Assembly: GCF_900496995.4 (NCBI RefSeq)
Contig: NC_044024.1
Span: forward strand, 17,114,698 to 17,178,697
Length of the DNA: 64,000 bases
Origin: Aquila chrysaetos chrysaetos
Taxonomy: Eukaryota; Chordata; Aves; Accipitriformes; Accipitridae
Direction of reading: 5' to 3'
The notes under the pieces were generated by a model. It was not told the DNA's origin and searched no databases. It saw only the letters and a list, made by a program, of their open reading frames with translations. A program made the translations under genes and the position numbers. Shown one piece after another: positions 1 through 12,300 of the stretch; the first letter of the stretch is position 1; every line of letters starts with the position of its first letter.

Positions 1-940
1 CCTTTTATAGGAAAGCTATATATTTATAGGAAGGTGCTTCAGATATTTCTCTCTGGGCATACCCAGGAACTTCATGAACTACCTCCCAGATTGGTTGGTC
101 TGAGGTGATAGCACGGTAAAGAGAAGCTTGCACGTTTTGAAGTGAAGTGGAGTATGTAGAGTTCCTTAGTTACTGATCTGAATCACTAGCAGTACTTAGT
201 CCCTTGGACCCATATTTATGCAGTTTAGTTGACAGACTTCTTATTCTCAGATTGTCATAGCCTGAGGAGAAGGGCTAAAATAACTTATGTTGGTGCAGGC
301 TGTCAAAATGATTGGATTGGGACTTAACTACACAGTTTTCTGTTTCTGCTTAATCAGTCTTTCTCAAAGAAAGACTAGTTAGTGTGAAGTAAATGATCAG
401 ATTTTGATTTTAAAGTGTCTGATTTGGATGCTGCTTTCAGTTACTACTTTTCTACAATAAGACCTGATTACCTAACAGTTGCTGATAGAAATGTATTTTC
501 TTGAAATTTAAACAGGAAACAAATAAGAAGGTCCTTGTCATGATAGCATGTTCCAGTCTCTAGGACTTACTAAATCATGGCCTGTTACACAGCTGGTTAT
601 ACACCCACTTGTGTTGGTTTTGCAGTGCCCTGGGATTAGGCTTTGTGGAAGGGCAGATTTATTTCCTTGCACAAACCTTTTGACTGGGGCGGTGGTTTTG
701 GCAGTAAAGGTAAGTCATAGGAGAAACTCTCCTACCAGTACTGTCTAAGACTTCAGAGTTAATGATTAACTCCAAAGAGAGTAGAAGAATCATTGTAGGA
801 CTGAGCAATCCGTATTCCATATCTAACATGCATATATGAGCACAATAGTATGAGTTTGTGCTTGTGGAGGGATGCTACTTACTCATCGCTTGTGTAAATT
901 CATTCTGAATAAAGGTTACTTGTCTCTCTCTCAACTCCAG
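1..940 (+). other. UBE2A intron sequence, no exon seen
   Basis: AT-rich non-coding sequence upstream of the first recognised UBE2A exon. I looked for the 27-28 base exon that should precede it and saw no convincing copy. Nothing else is supported. Confidence 0.6.
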
Positions 941-1030
941 GAACTTTCAAACTCACAATAGAATTCACAGAAGAATATCCGAATAAGCCACCTACTGTTC
1001 GATTTGTCTCTAAAATGTTTCATCCCAATG
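941..1030 (+). CDS. UBE2A: UBE2A coding exon (TFKLTIEF to FHPN)
   Basis: The exon starts after a pyrimidine-rich tract ending in CAG and stops before GTAAGT. It begins with two bases of a split Gly codon and ends with the first base of a Val codon. It carries the HPN motif of E2 enzymes. Confidence 0.95.
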
Positions 1031-2723
1031 GTAAGTACTTAGACAATGTTTTTTTTGTTTGTTTGGGTTGGTTGTGGTGGTGGTGGTGTTTTTATAGCTT
1101 GCTACAGTGCTGTAGAAAAAGGTCTATTTATTATAAAAGCTTCCACTATCTCATAAGCTAGCAAAATTCCACTGTGGTTCTGTGTAGGGTTGGTAAGGAT
1201 GAATATGTGAGCACTGCTCAGGCTTGAAGTGAAAGGGGCAATAAAAGGAGCCTCTTACCTTTCAGGTGTTACAGCACAGTATTGATGAGACACTCTTCTC
1301 TCTCTACTGCCTGTTGTTAGACCTTACAGAAGAATATTTTGTACTTAAATAGCAGTGCCTTGCACTTTGGTCTATACGTATTGCATACATAGCATAATGA
1401 CACTGCTGAACGTGGTTGTCTTTTATCACTTCCCAAAAATGCCTGTAAGAATGATATACCTTGAAATGTACTGCTAGTTTCCAACTATAACTGGTGATAG
1501 TAAGATCATTTAATTAATCCCCTTCCTTGGCAAGTAAAGGTTGAAGATGTATTCCTTGCCTCCAAACAAGTAATAAGCTTTGTGAAGAAATACTGGAAAC
1601 TTTAAAATGTAGCAAGAAAGCATGTGTGGGTAAAGTGCACTGAGGGAAGGTTCTTCTAAAGCTGCCCTGAGGAGGGTGACTAGACACTGTTGTAGATACT
1701 TTCTGGCGAAATCTTAATGTGTAAACAGCTTTTTAGTTGTGTTCTTCATTTGGTTCACTTGTGGGTAGTTTAAATTTTTTTTGCCTTAAAATCTATTCAT
1801 CGTTTTCCATAGTGGTAGTTACAATGTCACAGAGAAGCTTGATGTTGAAGAATAAGCAGGGGTTGAGTTTAAACACCTCAGGTAGCTGTTGGTGACAAGC
1901 TTCACCTCTTCATAGCTACAGGCTTGTTTGCTGGATTTAAGTCTGTCAGACACCACTGATTTTGGTAGCGTTTGTCAGTATGTAGGTTTCCAGAATCACG
2001 CAATACTAGGAAAAAACTGAGTAGCTGTACAACTTCTGTTTTAAGCCATTCTTCTTGAACCTTTTCTAGTCTATGCAGATGGTAGTATATGTCTGGATAT
2101 TCTTCAGAATCGTTGGAGTCCTACTTACGATGTCTCCTCCATCTTAACATCCATACAGGTAAAAAGAACTTTGCATGAAAAAGCAGAATGAAATTAGGAT
2201 GCTTTGACAAAAACAGCTCAGGGAAAATGTTTGGGTGTTTTGTTTTGTTTTGTTTTTTCTCCCAATAGCCAGTATAGCAGCTATACCTTGATATTTGCTA
2301 AAGTATGAATACTTCCCAGATGGAAATTGACCGGACAGTGACAGGAGGTGGTCACTGAAAGGACCCATCCAGCCATTGCACTGCTTGGGTATTGCTGCTT
2401 GGCTGTCACTTAAAGAGTCAGCTGCACTGCTAAGATAGCGAAAGCTTCCAGTAACTTACACTTGGAATAATGCAGTGTACCTTACCTGTATCTAGATGAA
2501 CTTCTGCACTCTCACTGGGAGGGATAGTTTAAGGATTATGTTGGAAAACTATGCATACTTTCAGGTGCCTAAGAATCTTTTTCTCTTCGTGCAGTCTCTA
2601 TTGGATGAGCCAAATCCTAACAGTCCAGCAAACAGCCAGGCAGCTCAGCTATACCAAGAGAATAAGCGGGAATATGAAAAACGGGTTTCTGCAATAGTAG
2701 AACAGAGCTGGCGTGACTGTTGA
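941..2723 (+). CDS. UBE2A: UBE2A, ubiquitin-conjugating enzyme E2 A (RAD6 homologue), C-terminal two thirds
   Basis: Three coding exons, 941-1030, 2070-2158 and 2595-2723, join in frame with AG/GT borders and a TGA stop at 2721-2723. They encode about 102 residues, matching residues 51-152 of the 152-residue family. Visible are the HPN motif (end of the first exon) and the active-site cysteine in GSICLDIL (second exon). E2 A charges ubiquitin on this cysteine and works with RAD18 or RNF20/40 type ligases in DNA damage tolerance and histone H2B ubiquitination (family knowledge). The C-terminus SWRDC fits UBE2A; the paralogue UBE2B ends differently. The neighbour NKRF supports the same call. 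Exons for residues 1-50 are not in the window: no match to the short PEGTPFEDG exon was found in 1-940, so that intron runs past the left edge or the exon was missed. Confidence 0.95.
2070..2158 (+). CDS. UBE2A: UBE2A coding exon with the catalytic cysteine
   Basis: Bordered by TTCTAG and GTAAAA. It encodes [16 protein letters not shown] onward; the Cys is the thioester-forming residue (Cys88 by family numbering). It ends in phase 0. Confidence 0.95.
2595..2723 (+). CDS. UBE2A: UBE2A last coding exon
   Basis: Acceptor TCGTGCAG, then 42 codons and TGA. It encodes the two C-terminal helices and ends SWRDC. An ATG at 2496 in the same frame lies in the intron and is not a start. Confidence 0.95.
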   Translation, partial: SLLDEPNPNSPANSQAAQLYQENKREYEKRVSAIVEQSWRDC

Positions 2724-4035
2724 CCCAGGATGATGCAAATGAACACTCTGTTGATGAGGAAAATAAACAAAGTGTCCGAGTCATCTTTTTCCTCCTAGCA
2801 TTTACTTTGAAAGCAGAATAGCTGTTGTGCTGTTGCCACCCTCCCTTGCTGAAGCTTCTTCTCCTTGGACATCAGAAAGCACCCACTTTGAAGTCAAGTG
2901 TTCTGTACTTGGGTTACTTGCAAAAGAGTTACTGATGCTGAATTCATTTTCTGTGGTCCCTCTCCAGTCTTAGGGCAGTATTGTGCATTTCTGTAGTGTA
3001 CACTAAGCTTTTAATTGTAATTGTGTTATACACAGTGATGCTTATGTGTAGCTTGATAAAAGGGATGTTTATATACATACACATTTTTTAACCGATATTA
3101 ACTAAAGTGCTGATGTGTCCAGGCTGGTCATTTACCTCTATTGGTTTAGACCCCACTGCATTTGTAAGTACTGAGTGAAGAGATAACCTCTCGTTTCCCT
3201 TTTGTATTGGTTTATCAACTCCTTACTCATGGAAAAAAAACCCCAACTCTTAAATTGATTCCTATTCAAATATTTAGTAAGACTGTGGAATGCTAGTTAC
3301 TTCTGCACTTCACATGCAAGATTTATGTACAGATATACATAAATCTCTACAGTTGTGGTATTTTGATCTTTGCTGAGGGTGAGAAACAACCCCTCCCCCT
3401 TTTTTTTTTTAAATTTTATTTTAAAGGACATGCCTAGAGAGACTGCTTCAATAAGTTTCTATAGTCCTGTCACTGAGGCATTACTGGGCAAAACCAGGTA
3501 GAGCTGTGGTACTCTGAGCAAAAGTCCTTCCACATTAAGGAAGAGGTAAAACCTGAAGTGTTCCAGTGGTGAAATTACTCTCCTTCAGCGTCTTTTTCCT
3601 GCCCCTTATCTTTAGCTGAGAAAGATAAGTTCTTTGGGATCCAACTTAGCCTTGTGGAAAGTTTGAATAAAGTACGGGGTAGGCACTTGAGTCTCTGCAG
3701 TTTCTGCTCTTCGTAGATGACTGTGTGGTTTGTGTGAGCTACTGCTGCATGCTTGGGTTAGTTTCCCTTCAGTTTTATGAAAGTATTTTTTCAACTGAAA
3801 AAACATTTGTAAGTCCAGACTCACTTTTTTTGTAAGGCTAAGTTTGTACATTTGGATACAGTACCTTAAGCAGCAGTGTGGGATGAAACCTACAATTGTG
3901 TTGTCCACTGTTCCAGTGTCTTTTGTGTGCACATTGGTCTGTTAGTTGAGAAGTTTAACTTTGCACAAGTAACCCATGTAAGAAACTGTACATTTTTCAA
4001 AAGTTGTAAATAAAGTGTAACCTTAGTGCTTATTG
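2724..4035 (+). other. UBE2A: UBE2A 3' UTR
   Basis: AT-rich, no supported ORF. An early AATAAA lies at about 2760, and a second, at 4009-4014, fits a full-length 3' end. The motif TGTAAATA at 4005-4012, a Pumilio-type element in RNA, overlaps this second signal. The end is inferred. Confidence 0.7.
4009..4014 (+). terminator. Likely UBE2A poly(A) signal AATAAA
   Basis: AATAAA in AT-rich sequence about 1.29 kb after the UBE2A stop, followed within 15-30 bases by a T/G-rich stretch. Confidence 0.6.
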
Positions 4036-6900
4036 TATAAATAGGCAAGAGGTGTATAACTGTGGTTATTTTAACTGGGAGGGTAGGAGTCTGCTGTGGG
4101 ATCCAAGCTCCAGGTAGACTCTTACAGCAGGATGGCGAAATACTTCCTAACCTACCTTCTGGGCAGTTGTTGTGCTTGGGCAGAAGCTCTGCCAGTTGTA
4201 GTGCAGGGAGAATAAACTCGGCCCTTCCAGCCAGAAGGAGGCGGCAAAGGAAGAAAGACAGGCCAGGATCAACTAACTAGCAAAGAAGTGGAGAAACAGA
4301 CACAAGTCTTGGCAAAAAAAGCACTTGCAGGAAGCTCAGGGCCATGTCATGCCTACGAGTGAACCATTGACAAAAGTGGAGCCTGTGATAACGCGTTAGT
4401 TACAGCAACTTAACAGGTGCAGTAATGAATTGATGGAGGAATCACATTTATTTTTCTCCTGTCTTACAAGGAGGAGAACAGGATTTAAAATGACTGACAC
4501 ATAACAAAAGCTGGTACTGCTGCTTAGCAATTAAGATAGAAGCTGCCAGGCTCTTTCAAAAAATTAAATCGGGATTTATACCTGTTGTGGTAACAGCTCA
4601 TACCCCTGAATGGGCCTTTCATCTTACAAGGAGCAGCCTTTTACCCCTGAAGTCCTGCCTAAGTTACACTTGCTCATTTTGTTAAAGGACAGAGTGTCTT
4701 TTAACTGGACCCCGATAACAGCCAGATGTGGCAATCTCTTGGGTGTGCGTGGAGAAGGCAGGACAGAGTGAGTCTGCCTCAAGTAATGGTCTTTTTGTTT
4801 CTTAAGCATTCCCTGTGCAAGACTTCCCCAAGTCAGAGCCAGTCAAGCAATGAGCGCCTTAGCTGTGCCCAGTTATAGACCAGTGCAAATAAGCAAAACC
4901 CAGCCCCACCACCTGCATTGATAGGGATGACTGAAGCCAACCAAGAGCATCATCTCAACCATTGCCCCTGTACCAGCCAAGCTATTGCGAGCAGAACCCT
5001 TTCTGCGTGCTCCAAGTCACTCTAACGTCACTGAACCTCTCCTCAGTCCCTCCATTTTTGTATTTGTCCTGCTAGTCACTAAAAAGGATGGAGTGGGCTC
5101 TTTTAAGGCAGCCAGAAACAAGAGCAGCACCAATCTGCAAAAACCCCACCTCACCTTTACACCCCTCTTAGGTAAGTCCTTCATACACAAACATACATTT
5201 TAAACCACGTACTGGCTCTCCAGAAAGCTTACGGCTACGTAACCACACCGGAGATGGCGAGGCTGGCAATTCTTTAGCTCAAACTGGTAACACCCAGTCA
5301 TCCAACCCTACAGCCACTCACCAAACAGGAAGGCAACAGACGGGTCCTGCACAGAGGTACTGCCCTCGGCAAAAACGGGCACCCTGGAGAGGAAAAGCAA
5401 CGCCCTGCACAGGCTCAAGCCAGACACCTACCCCTGTTGAGACACCGTTATGTTTAGCCAGCCACCCCCCGCCACCAAAAGAGGCATTTTTTTCATTCCA
5501 AATACTGCAGTGGTGCTCTTGCTGCTTTTCTCAGCACCACCACACTTTGAAGACTTGCTGCATATCCAAGTTAGGGAGGGGGCAGCTGCACTCCTGCTTG
5601 CAGGAATATCTGCCTAGAAAGGACCAGGCTTCTTCTACACCTACATCACCATCTGCTAGAGCCCAGCATTCAGAAGTTGAGAGAGGGAATAGTGCACACA
5701 AAAAAACAAACAACAAAACCAACATACTTCCAGAATTAACTGCCAGATTATTTTTCTACAGAGACAGCAGCAGCACGTTTTTATTTTGGAAGGCCAGGCT
5801 AAGCAGAAGCTGTGCTGCAGCCAGCCAGGCAAAGAGAGGAGGGAATGCTCCTTCTCCCTGAGCAAGTCTTACCTGCCAGGGCAGCCTCTTCCTTTTCACA
5901 CTGTGGGGATGGAAATGCCTCTGACTGCACGTCACCAGGATATTCTGCTTCATCAGTAGAGGTCAGTCACCCCCTCCTCAGTGCTGAGAGCATTTAGAAA
6001 GAGAGCAGGAGGTGGGAAAAAAGCTAGAGGATGACATAAAAAGATGGAGGGGCAAATACAGGCAGCAGAAAACCAAAAGTGATAACCAAGACACAAGGCA
6101 ACAGAACAGACAATACTTCATTAGGATCGGCTTTGTCCTAAAGAGTCATCACCCTACTGGTGACAGAAAAACCCAGCGCCTCTAGGCACGTCTCACTCTT
6201 GGCTCTTCCAAGGTCAATTCCAAACCTCTATGTTTTCCAAGCACAAAGCGAGCGTTCCTCCAAGGCTCACAGAGCACCGTGTCCTGTGGTACTGCTGGCG
6301 GAACAGGGCGGAGGTCGGACTCTGCTTCCCCGGCGAGAAGCGCTCCGGCCTCCCGGCAGCGCGTGTCAGTCCTGGAGAGATGTCGCACTCGCATCACGCA
6401 TCAGAGCAACACCGGAAAGTTTACTTGCGAATCGCCCTCGACGTACACAAGCACAGGTACAGTAATGGAGCAGAGAAATAATTAGGCACAGATTTGACTT
6501 TGCTCAGGATTAAAGAGCTTATATTCAAAGTAAAAAAAATAAGTTATATAACAGTCCCCACAAGCTACACGAGCATCTTTGAGCGTGGGCTCTGCATTTA
6601 CCTCCAGTTTTTATATTTCACACTTCACCATGGTATCTGCACATATCAAGCAGCGCTGCAAGGTAAAAACGCACTGGAATTATCTCAGTCGGATACACTG
6701 ATGATTAAGGTGCATTCAGGAATTCTCAGTATGCGAGACCCAAGGTAGAAATCTATGAATAAAACTGTACTGTTAAACTGGTTAAGGACATCTCTCTACA
6801 TACGTACACAGCAGAGACAAGACCTCACTATGCATATTTTTCAAGAATAAACGCAGTTTTCACACTTTTTTTTTTTTTTTAATAAAAAGTGTGACAAATC
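4036..6900. other. Intergenic region between convergent UBE2A and NKRF
   Basis: No gene is supported. The short ORFs here have no recognisable protein. A GC- and CpG-richer patch lies at about 6230-6465. The part next to NKRF could be a longer NKRF 3' UTR if a distal poly(A) site is used. Confidence 0.5.
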
Positions 6901-6904
6901 CTGG

Positions 6905-7376
6905 GGTTTTTTTCCAGAAATAAAACTTTATTTTTATTGTCATTAATACCAACTTTACATACAGGTTTATTCCCCCACACTGCATTTCCTTTGCTTTTTA
7001 TTATTTTATTTAAAAAAAAAAAAAAAGGCATTTTTTTTTCCTTCCTTGGTCAAGAAGAATAAGGGAACTATAATTTTAAATGATGTCAAATTCCTTCTCG
7101 TTGGACATGTGTTTTTGCTATTACAAAACTATTAAAATGTGAAGGAACAAGTAATATCAAAGACACATACAGTAACAGCACTACTGCTTTTGGGTTGTGC
7201 TAATATACTTGAACAGAACCTGGTCAGTTCTAAACGTCTAACAACATTTTAGAAATTATATTAACGAAGTGAAAGACTTGAACGTTAATATAACCCACAA
7301 CAAGAAAAATGCAGCATCTCTTTCTTTAATCGAGTATCTAGGAAGCTCAGTCTCCGGTAAAATGGGATGCCTAACC
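6905..7376 (-). other. NKRF: NKRF 3' UTR (proximal end)
   Basis: AT-rich sequence after the NKRF stop. On the minus strand AATAAA signals occur at 6927-6932 and near 6966. The distal limit is inferred and could be further left. Confidence 0.5.
6927..6932 (-). terminator. Possible NKRF poly(A) signal
   Basis: Plus strand TTTATT, which is AATAAA on the minus strand, about 450 bases after the NKRF stop codon, in a region with several similar signals. Confidence 0.45.
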
Positions 7377-9364
7377 TCAGTTTGCTTGAGGCATAATAAG
7401 CTCGTAATGCCCAACCTGGCCTTCCTGCTTCAGCTGGTCTAACAGATCTTCCTTGCGCCGCTTCCTGCTTACCACCAAGTATCTGTTGTGCCCCTGCCCG
7501 TGAGATTTACTTTTAAGACCATATTTTTGGGCAATCTGATGTATCTGCTTCCGCTCATCCATGGTCAGTTCTCTAGAGAAAGTCAAGTCAATGTGACTTT
7601 CTGAGCGTGCATAGTTTCGAATGATCTCTTCAATATCTCTTTTAGCGATTTTGTTCACCCTTTCTACATCAAGCCCAAGTCCTTCCCTTTTAAACTGCTC
7701 CTTCACTGAAATAGGCTCTCTAATTCCTTCACCATCTTTCCCTAGGCCACCACCTGTCCAGCCCATCTTTCTTAAAATTTGATTCCCAATGTTGTCTTCT
7801 TTGATCTTCTGTTTGAAAGCCTCTTCTGCCGATCGACCCCGAATCTCATTTCTGGAGATGACGTCTTCGACGGTGCCTTTCTTCAGGTTATTAACAACAG
7901 TTGGCTGAGTCTTTTTGAGGATTTTCACGGCTTCCTCTGCTGCCTCATGCTTGACAGATTTCTTCACTCCAACTGCTTCTGCGATGAATTCATCTTCAAG
8001 CAGCACCTTGCATTTCCATCGCATGCCAGTCATCCTTTCAAAGACATACTCCACCGTCATCTTGTTGAACTGGGCGGTGTCATTCAGCGTACACACTGGA
8101 TTATTGGAGTTCTCATAAACCACGAGGTCCTTCAGGTCCTTCTTCCTTCCGGAGCCCCGCGACGAGCAGCCCACTTTCTGAACCTGGGTCACTTTGATGG
8201 CTGCTATATTTGACTGCATCTTCTGCAGAATTTTCAATGCCTCCTCAGCTGCTGCGTGCTTGCTGGTCTTTTTAGTGCCAAACCCCTCGGCTAGGCAGTG
8301 ATCTTGCAGATACACTTGACAACGCCACGAGCGGTTGGGCATTAATTCATATTTATATTCAACAGACATTTTGTTATATGAGGCAGAATTGTTAAGTATT
8401 CCTATTGCGTCACTGGCATTCTCTGTGAGGACGAAACTAGTCCAATGTTTGTTGGTATTAGTGGAACCTTTTACAGATTCAGTACCAGGCTGCATTGGGA
8501 CACAGTCCCTGTTGGCAACTACGAACTCCTCATGAGGTTTGAGAGCAGGAGGGAAATCTGGGCGACTCACGCCTGCCTCGCACACCACCAAGTCTTCGTG
8601 ATAGGTATGCTTGAACTTCCGCTGAACAACTCTAACTTCCACAGACTTCTTCAGCAGCTTGACTGCCAGCTCCGCGGCTCGATCCCTGGATCCGTTTTTG
8701 CTGCCGGCGTAACCGGTGGTCAGGTAGACATTCTGACATCGCACTTCACAAGCGAAGCCATCTGTTAAGAGCTTCTTGCTCTTGGGGAGGTCAGCAGGGG
8801 CAATTTCTTTCAGAGGAACATAAATATATTCAGGATTTGTCTTGCACGCCTGAATTGAACGTGTCAAAAGATACGTATAGTTAATTTTATCGGTCCCAGT
8901 GTTTGCATCTGGGTTCGCAAGATTTTTCCAGATAGCTGCTGACAGTTTCTCGATAAAACTCTGCTTCAGCATTATAGCTGACGGAGGGAAAGTCTCTGAT
9001 GCAGACTGGACAGCTGCAGGAGAAACTGCCACCTGCAACATGCTGCTTGTGGTGGAGTCCATACTATTGACAGCCTTCTTGGCTGCTGCTGCCTGGCCTG
9101 CAAAGCCAAACCCAGCTGAGTTGGAGAGCTGGGGATCCGCCTCCCGTGCACTCGCAAAAGAATTTGTACAATTTTCAGCTGGCTGCGCTATGCTGTTTGT
9201 ATTTGCCTCCTGGTTCACCTCCTGCATTTGGTTATCCAGAGAATCTTCCTTCCTGTCATCCTTCTCAGCACTGGTGACAAAGTGTATGGGTTCAAAACGT
9301 GGTCGCACCCGGAACCTGGGGACCATCTTTTTGGGCGGCTCAGGAATCTCTTCCAGCTCTGGAC
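7377..9364 (-). CDS. NKRF: NKRF coding exon 3 (dsRBDs, G-patch, R3H)
   Basis: 1988 bases from acceptor CTCTGTAG to TGA at 7377-7379. This large exon carries the dsRBDs, G-patch and R3H domain. The open frame continues upstream to an ATG at 9518, but those 52 codons are intron and unlike the family. Confidence 0.95.
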
Positions 9365-12300
9365 CTACAGAGTGAAAGAAAATGATAAAATTACCAATAT
9401 ATGCCATGACAGGGAGACAAATGTTTTCACAGAGTAATCTCCAGGAGGAACCTGCAAGCTCTGAACACAAGATTTCCACTTCTTTGCCACAAACCAGAAG
9501 GTTTCTTTCCAAAGACATTCAGAATTGATCAAATAAGACCATTCATTCTTGCGCAGGTCACTACAATGGTATTTCCAGCTCCACAATTACCACACAAAAA
9601 TCTCTACGTATTTAGTTATGTGGATTCTAGGTCCGAATTGCTTGCTCTGCCCCCCAACACTGCCCACTGAACCCATCCAGTCATTTCTGAAGTTAATCCA
9701 TTCAAAGCTACTAACACAAGTAAATACTACGGCCAGTAAGACAGAACACCAGAGCGGGACTAGAGCCTCAGCTCTGACTCTGCCGCAGGCTTGCAGGCTG
9801 ATCTCAGATAAACTACTTTACCTTCAGGTCTTCTCATTTGATGGAGGAACGCAGAGATACTGAACCCTCCTTTCCAAAACACAAAGGGCTGTTAATGGCA
9901 GCATTAATAAAAGCGTATTTTCTGTAAATGTAACTACGCTTGGCTAAAGGACACCAAACATGGAGAAATCTGCCCGAGCCTCAGGCGACAGCTGCAGTGG
10001 CTGGGGGGGGGGCCCATTACACATCACTGGTAGACCTCTTGTTTCCTAGCCAGAAGAAATGCAAATAAGGCAGAATATTCTGATATGCACAGCTACTGCA
10101 GAAATTGAGAATCAAATAGCTGATAAGCAAATATGTTACATCTAAAAGATGGTTATACAAGACTTCTCCTGTGAAAGATTTAGCCCCCTGAAGTGGTACA
10201 TGTGTGTAATTCCATCAGGGAGCAAAAGGCCACCTCAGTGCCTTGGAATGAGCTGCCTAATCCAATGCCAATATGTGCAACTGTAATATAGGTCAGGCAA
10301 CACATCTGTCTAGACATCACACTACCATATTGTATTTATCATAGCCTAGTTCATTGCAGATGAAAAAACCACTTCGCATACAGCATAAACATATTTAAAT
10401 CAGGTGACAAAGCTCATACGCATGCGTTAAATCCTTTGGTTGTCAGTTTTCATGAATTATGGCAAGGTTTACATTTCCTGCTCCATTTGGTATTTTGATG
10501 ATTGCGCTGCAGCAGCATCTAAAGGCTCTCACCAGCAAAACAACTCTTTATGCTGTCTGTGTAATGTGCAATAGAGAACGCCACCCCTCAGAGCTGCTGC
10601 CTGAGAGACAGACAAAACATGGGAGGAAAGCAGCATTTTCCTCAGTTTTGCAGCTGGCCCATGGAAGCACAGAAAAATTGCTGGGTGTCAAAGTAAGGGA
10701 AGAAACTTTGGCAGAGCTAGAGATATATCCAAGCCTAGAGGAGTCCTGCGCTGTCTGACCATTTGTGCTTTAAACAGCCGAACTACTGACTGACGCTTCC
10801 TCACAAAGCAAGGGCCTGCCTGCTCGCATCCACAACCTGCATCTGCACACCTCCGGAGAGAGGGCAGGGAGCTCTGAAGGTGCTGGAGGAGAGGAGCCAG
10901 CGGATGGAGCCACTGAACTGCCAGCCCTCTCTTCCTGCTGCATTTCCTCCACTGGAAAAAGCTACAGCTGGAACATCAGCCCCTGAGACCATGGGACTGG
11001 GCTGACATATGCAGGACTCTTCCAGGCCCAGTAGGGAGGTAAAAAAAAATTAAACCTCTCTCCCACAGTGCTCCCGGCAGGTCATAACTCAAAATCAGTA
11101 AGCGGAACTCCACATCTCCATGCACATGTACAATCCCTTCTCAGGTCAGAACATCGCCCCTCACTACAGTGAAGAAGGGCAGACAGATATTTCATTACAT
11201 AGATTCAATTCCTACCACTATCAGTGTCGAAAATCAATTACCTGGTAATTTCAATGAAAAATGATATTTTCTTAAGCAAAAAGGGAACTCTGCATGAATT
11301 ATGCACACCCCACAACATGGCAGAGGAGGGGAAACAGCTGCAGTCTAGCAGATTACATCATGGTTGCTTCTCTTCAGTTTGCCATGCTGGCTCTCTCGGA
11401 GGCAGCCCCGTGGCACACTGTTGTCCCCACGCTCCCAATAATGCCCGCCAAACAGTGACAGGGAAGGGCGTCTCCTTTGACACACAGGCAGGTATACTCA
11501 CTGTCAGATGGAGAGTGGTATCTTTTTAGCTTCCTGCTAGGGACCAACTCGTATGTCCTCACTTCCCCGATATCGATGCCTTCAGCCATCTTGAGAACCT
11601 TCTCCATGACCTGCAAGCCATATCTGTGTGGATTCAACAGCAAACCACTTTAGAGCTGGTCCCACAGGGGCAACACACACACATGCACACACAAGCTTTA
11701 CGCAAAACAAGAACTAAAGCTGCCCGAGACATAGTACCTGGTGCAAGGGAGATGCTCCCCCTGATTTTTCTGGAGTATTAACACGGGACCTGACCACCGG
11801 CCTCATGCCGTAGCTAGTTCAGTGCTAGCAGACAGCTTGCACACCAGCTAACAAGCTACCTGGCTCTAAGTGAACCCATTTGTGAACAACAAACCATGCA
11901 GCCACCAAACTGACAGCGTTTTAAACTTAAATACATTATTTGTCAAAATATAACATTTGGCAGAGCTACTAGGAACGCAGAGGCATGGAGAAGGAGGAGT
12001 CTCCATGGGCATCGCAGCTTCAGTGAACTAAGCGCAGGAGAGACTGACTGACACCCAAGTCTTGTCTGGGTCAGCAGCCACAGACTGCACGTCACCAATA
12101 TTGAAATCACAGATGTCAGATGACAAAGGCACTGCTCAGCCTTTATCGACTACTCTTTAAAAAGCCATACTAATTTCTAGCTTGGTAGCTGTAACTGAAA
12201 CGTTTTAAATCCCTGAGCCAGGACAGAGGTGAGGTGGCTGTAACCAGCTCTGTGCAATCCCTGACCCTGCTGCAGCACACTCGCAGTTCCACATAGGCAG

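Noticed and set aside
548-748. 66-codon ORF upstream of UBE2A exons, with a CAG acceptor-like site near 625
   Set aside because: It lies in an intron and does not match the missing UBE2A exon, PEGTPFEDG; only loose base similarity.
7779-9437. Several ORFs of 66-158 codons on the plus strand
   Set aside because: Antisense shadows of the large NKRF exon.
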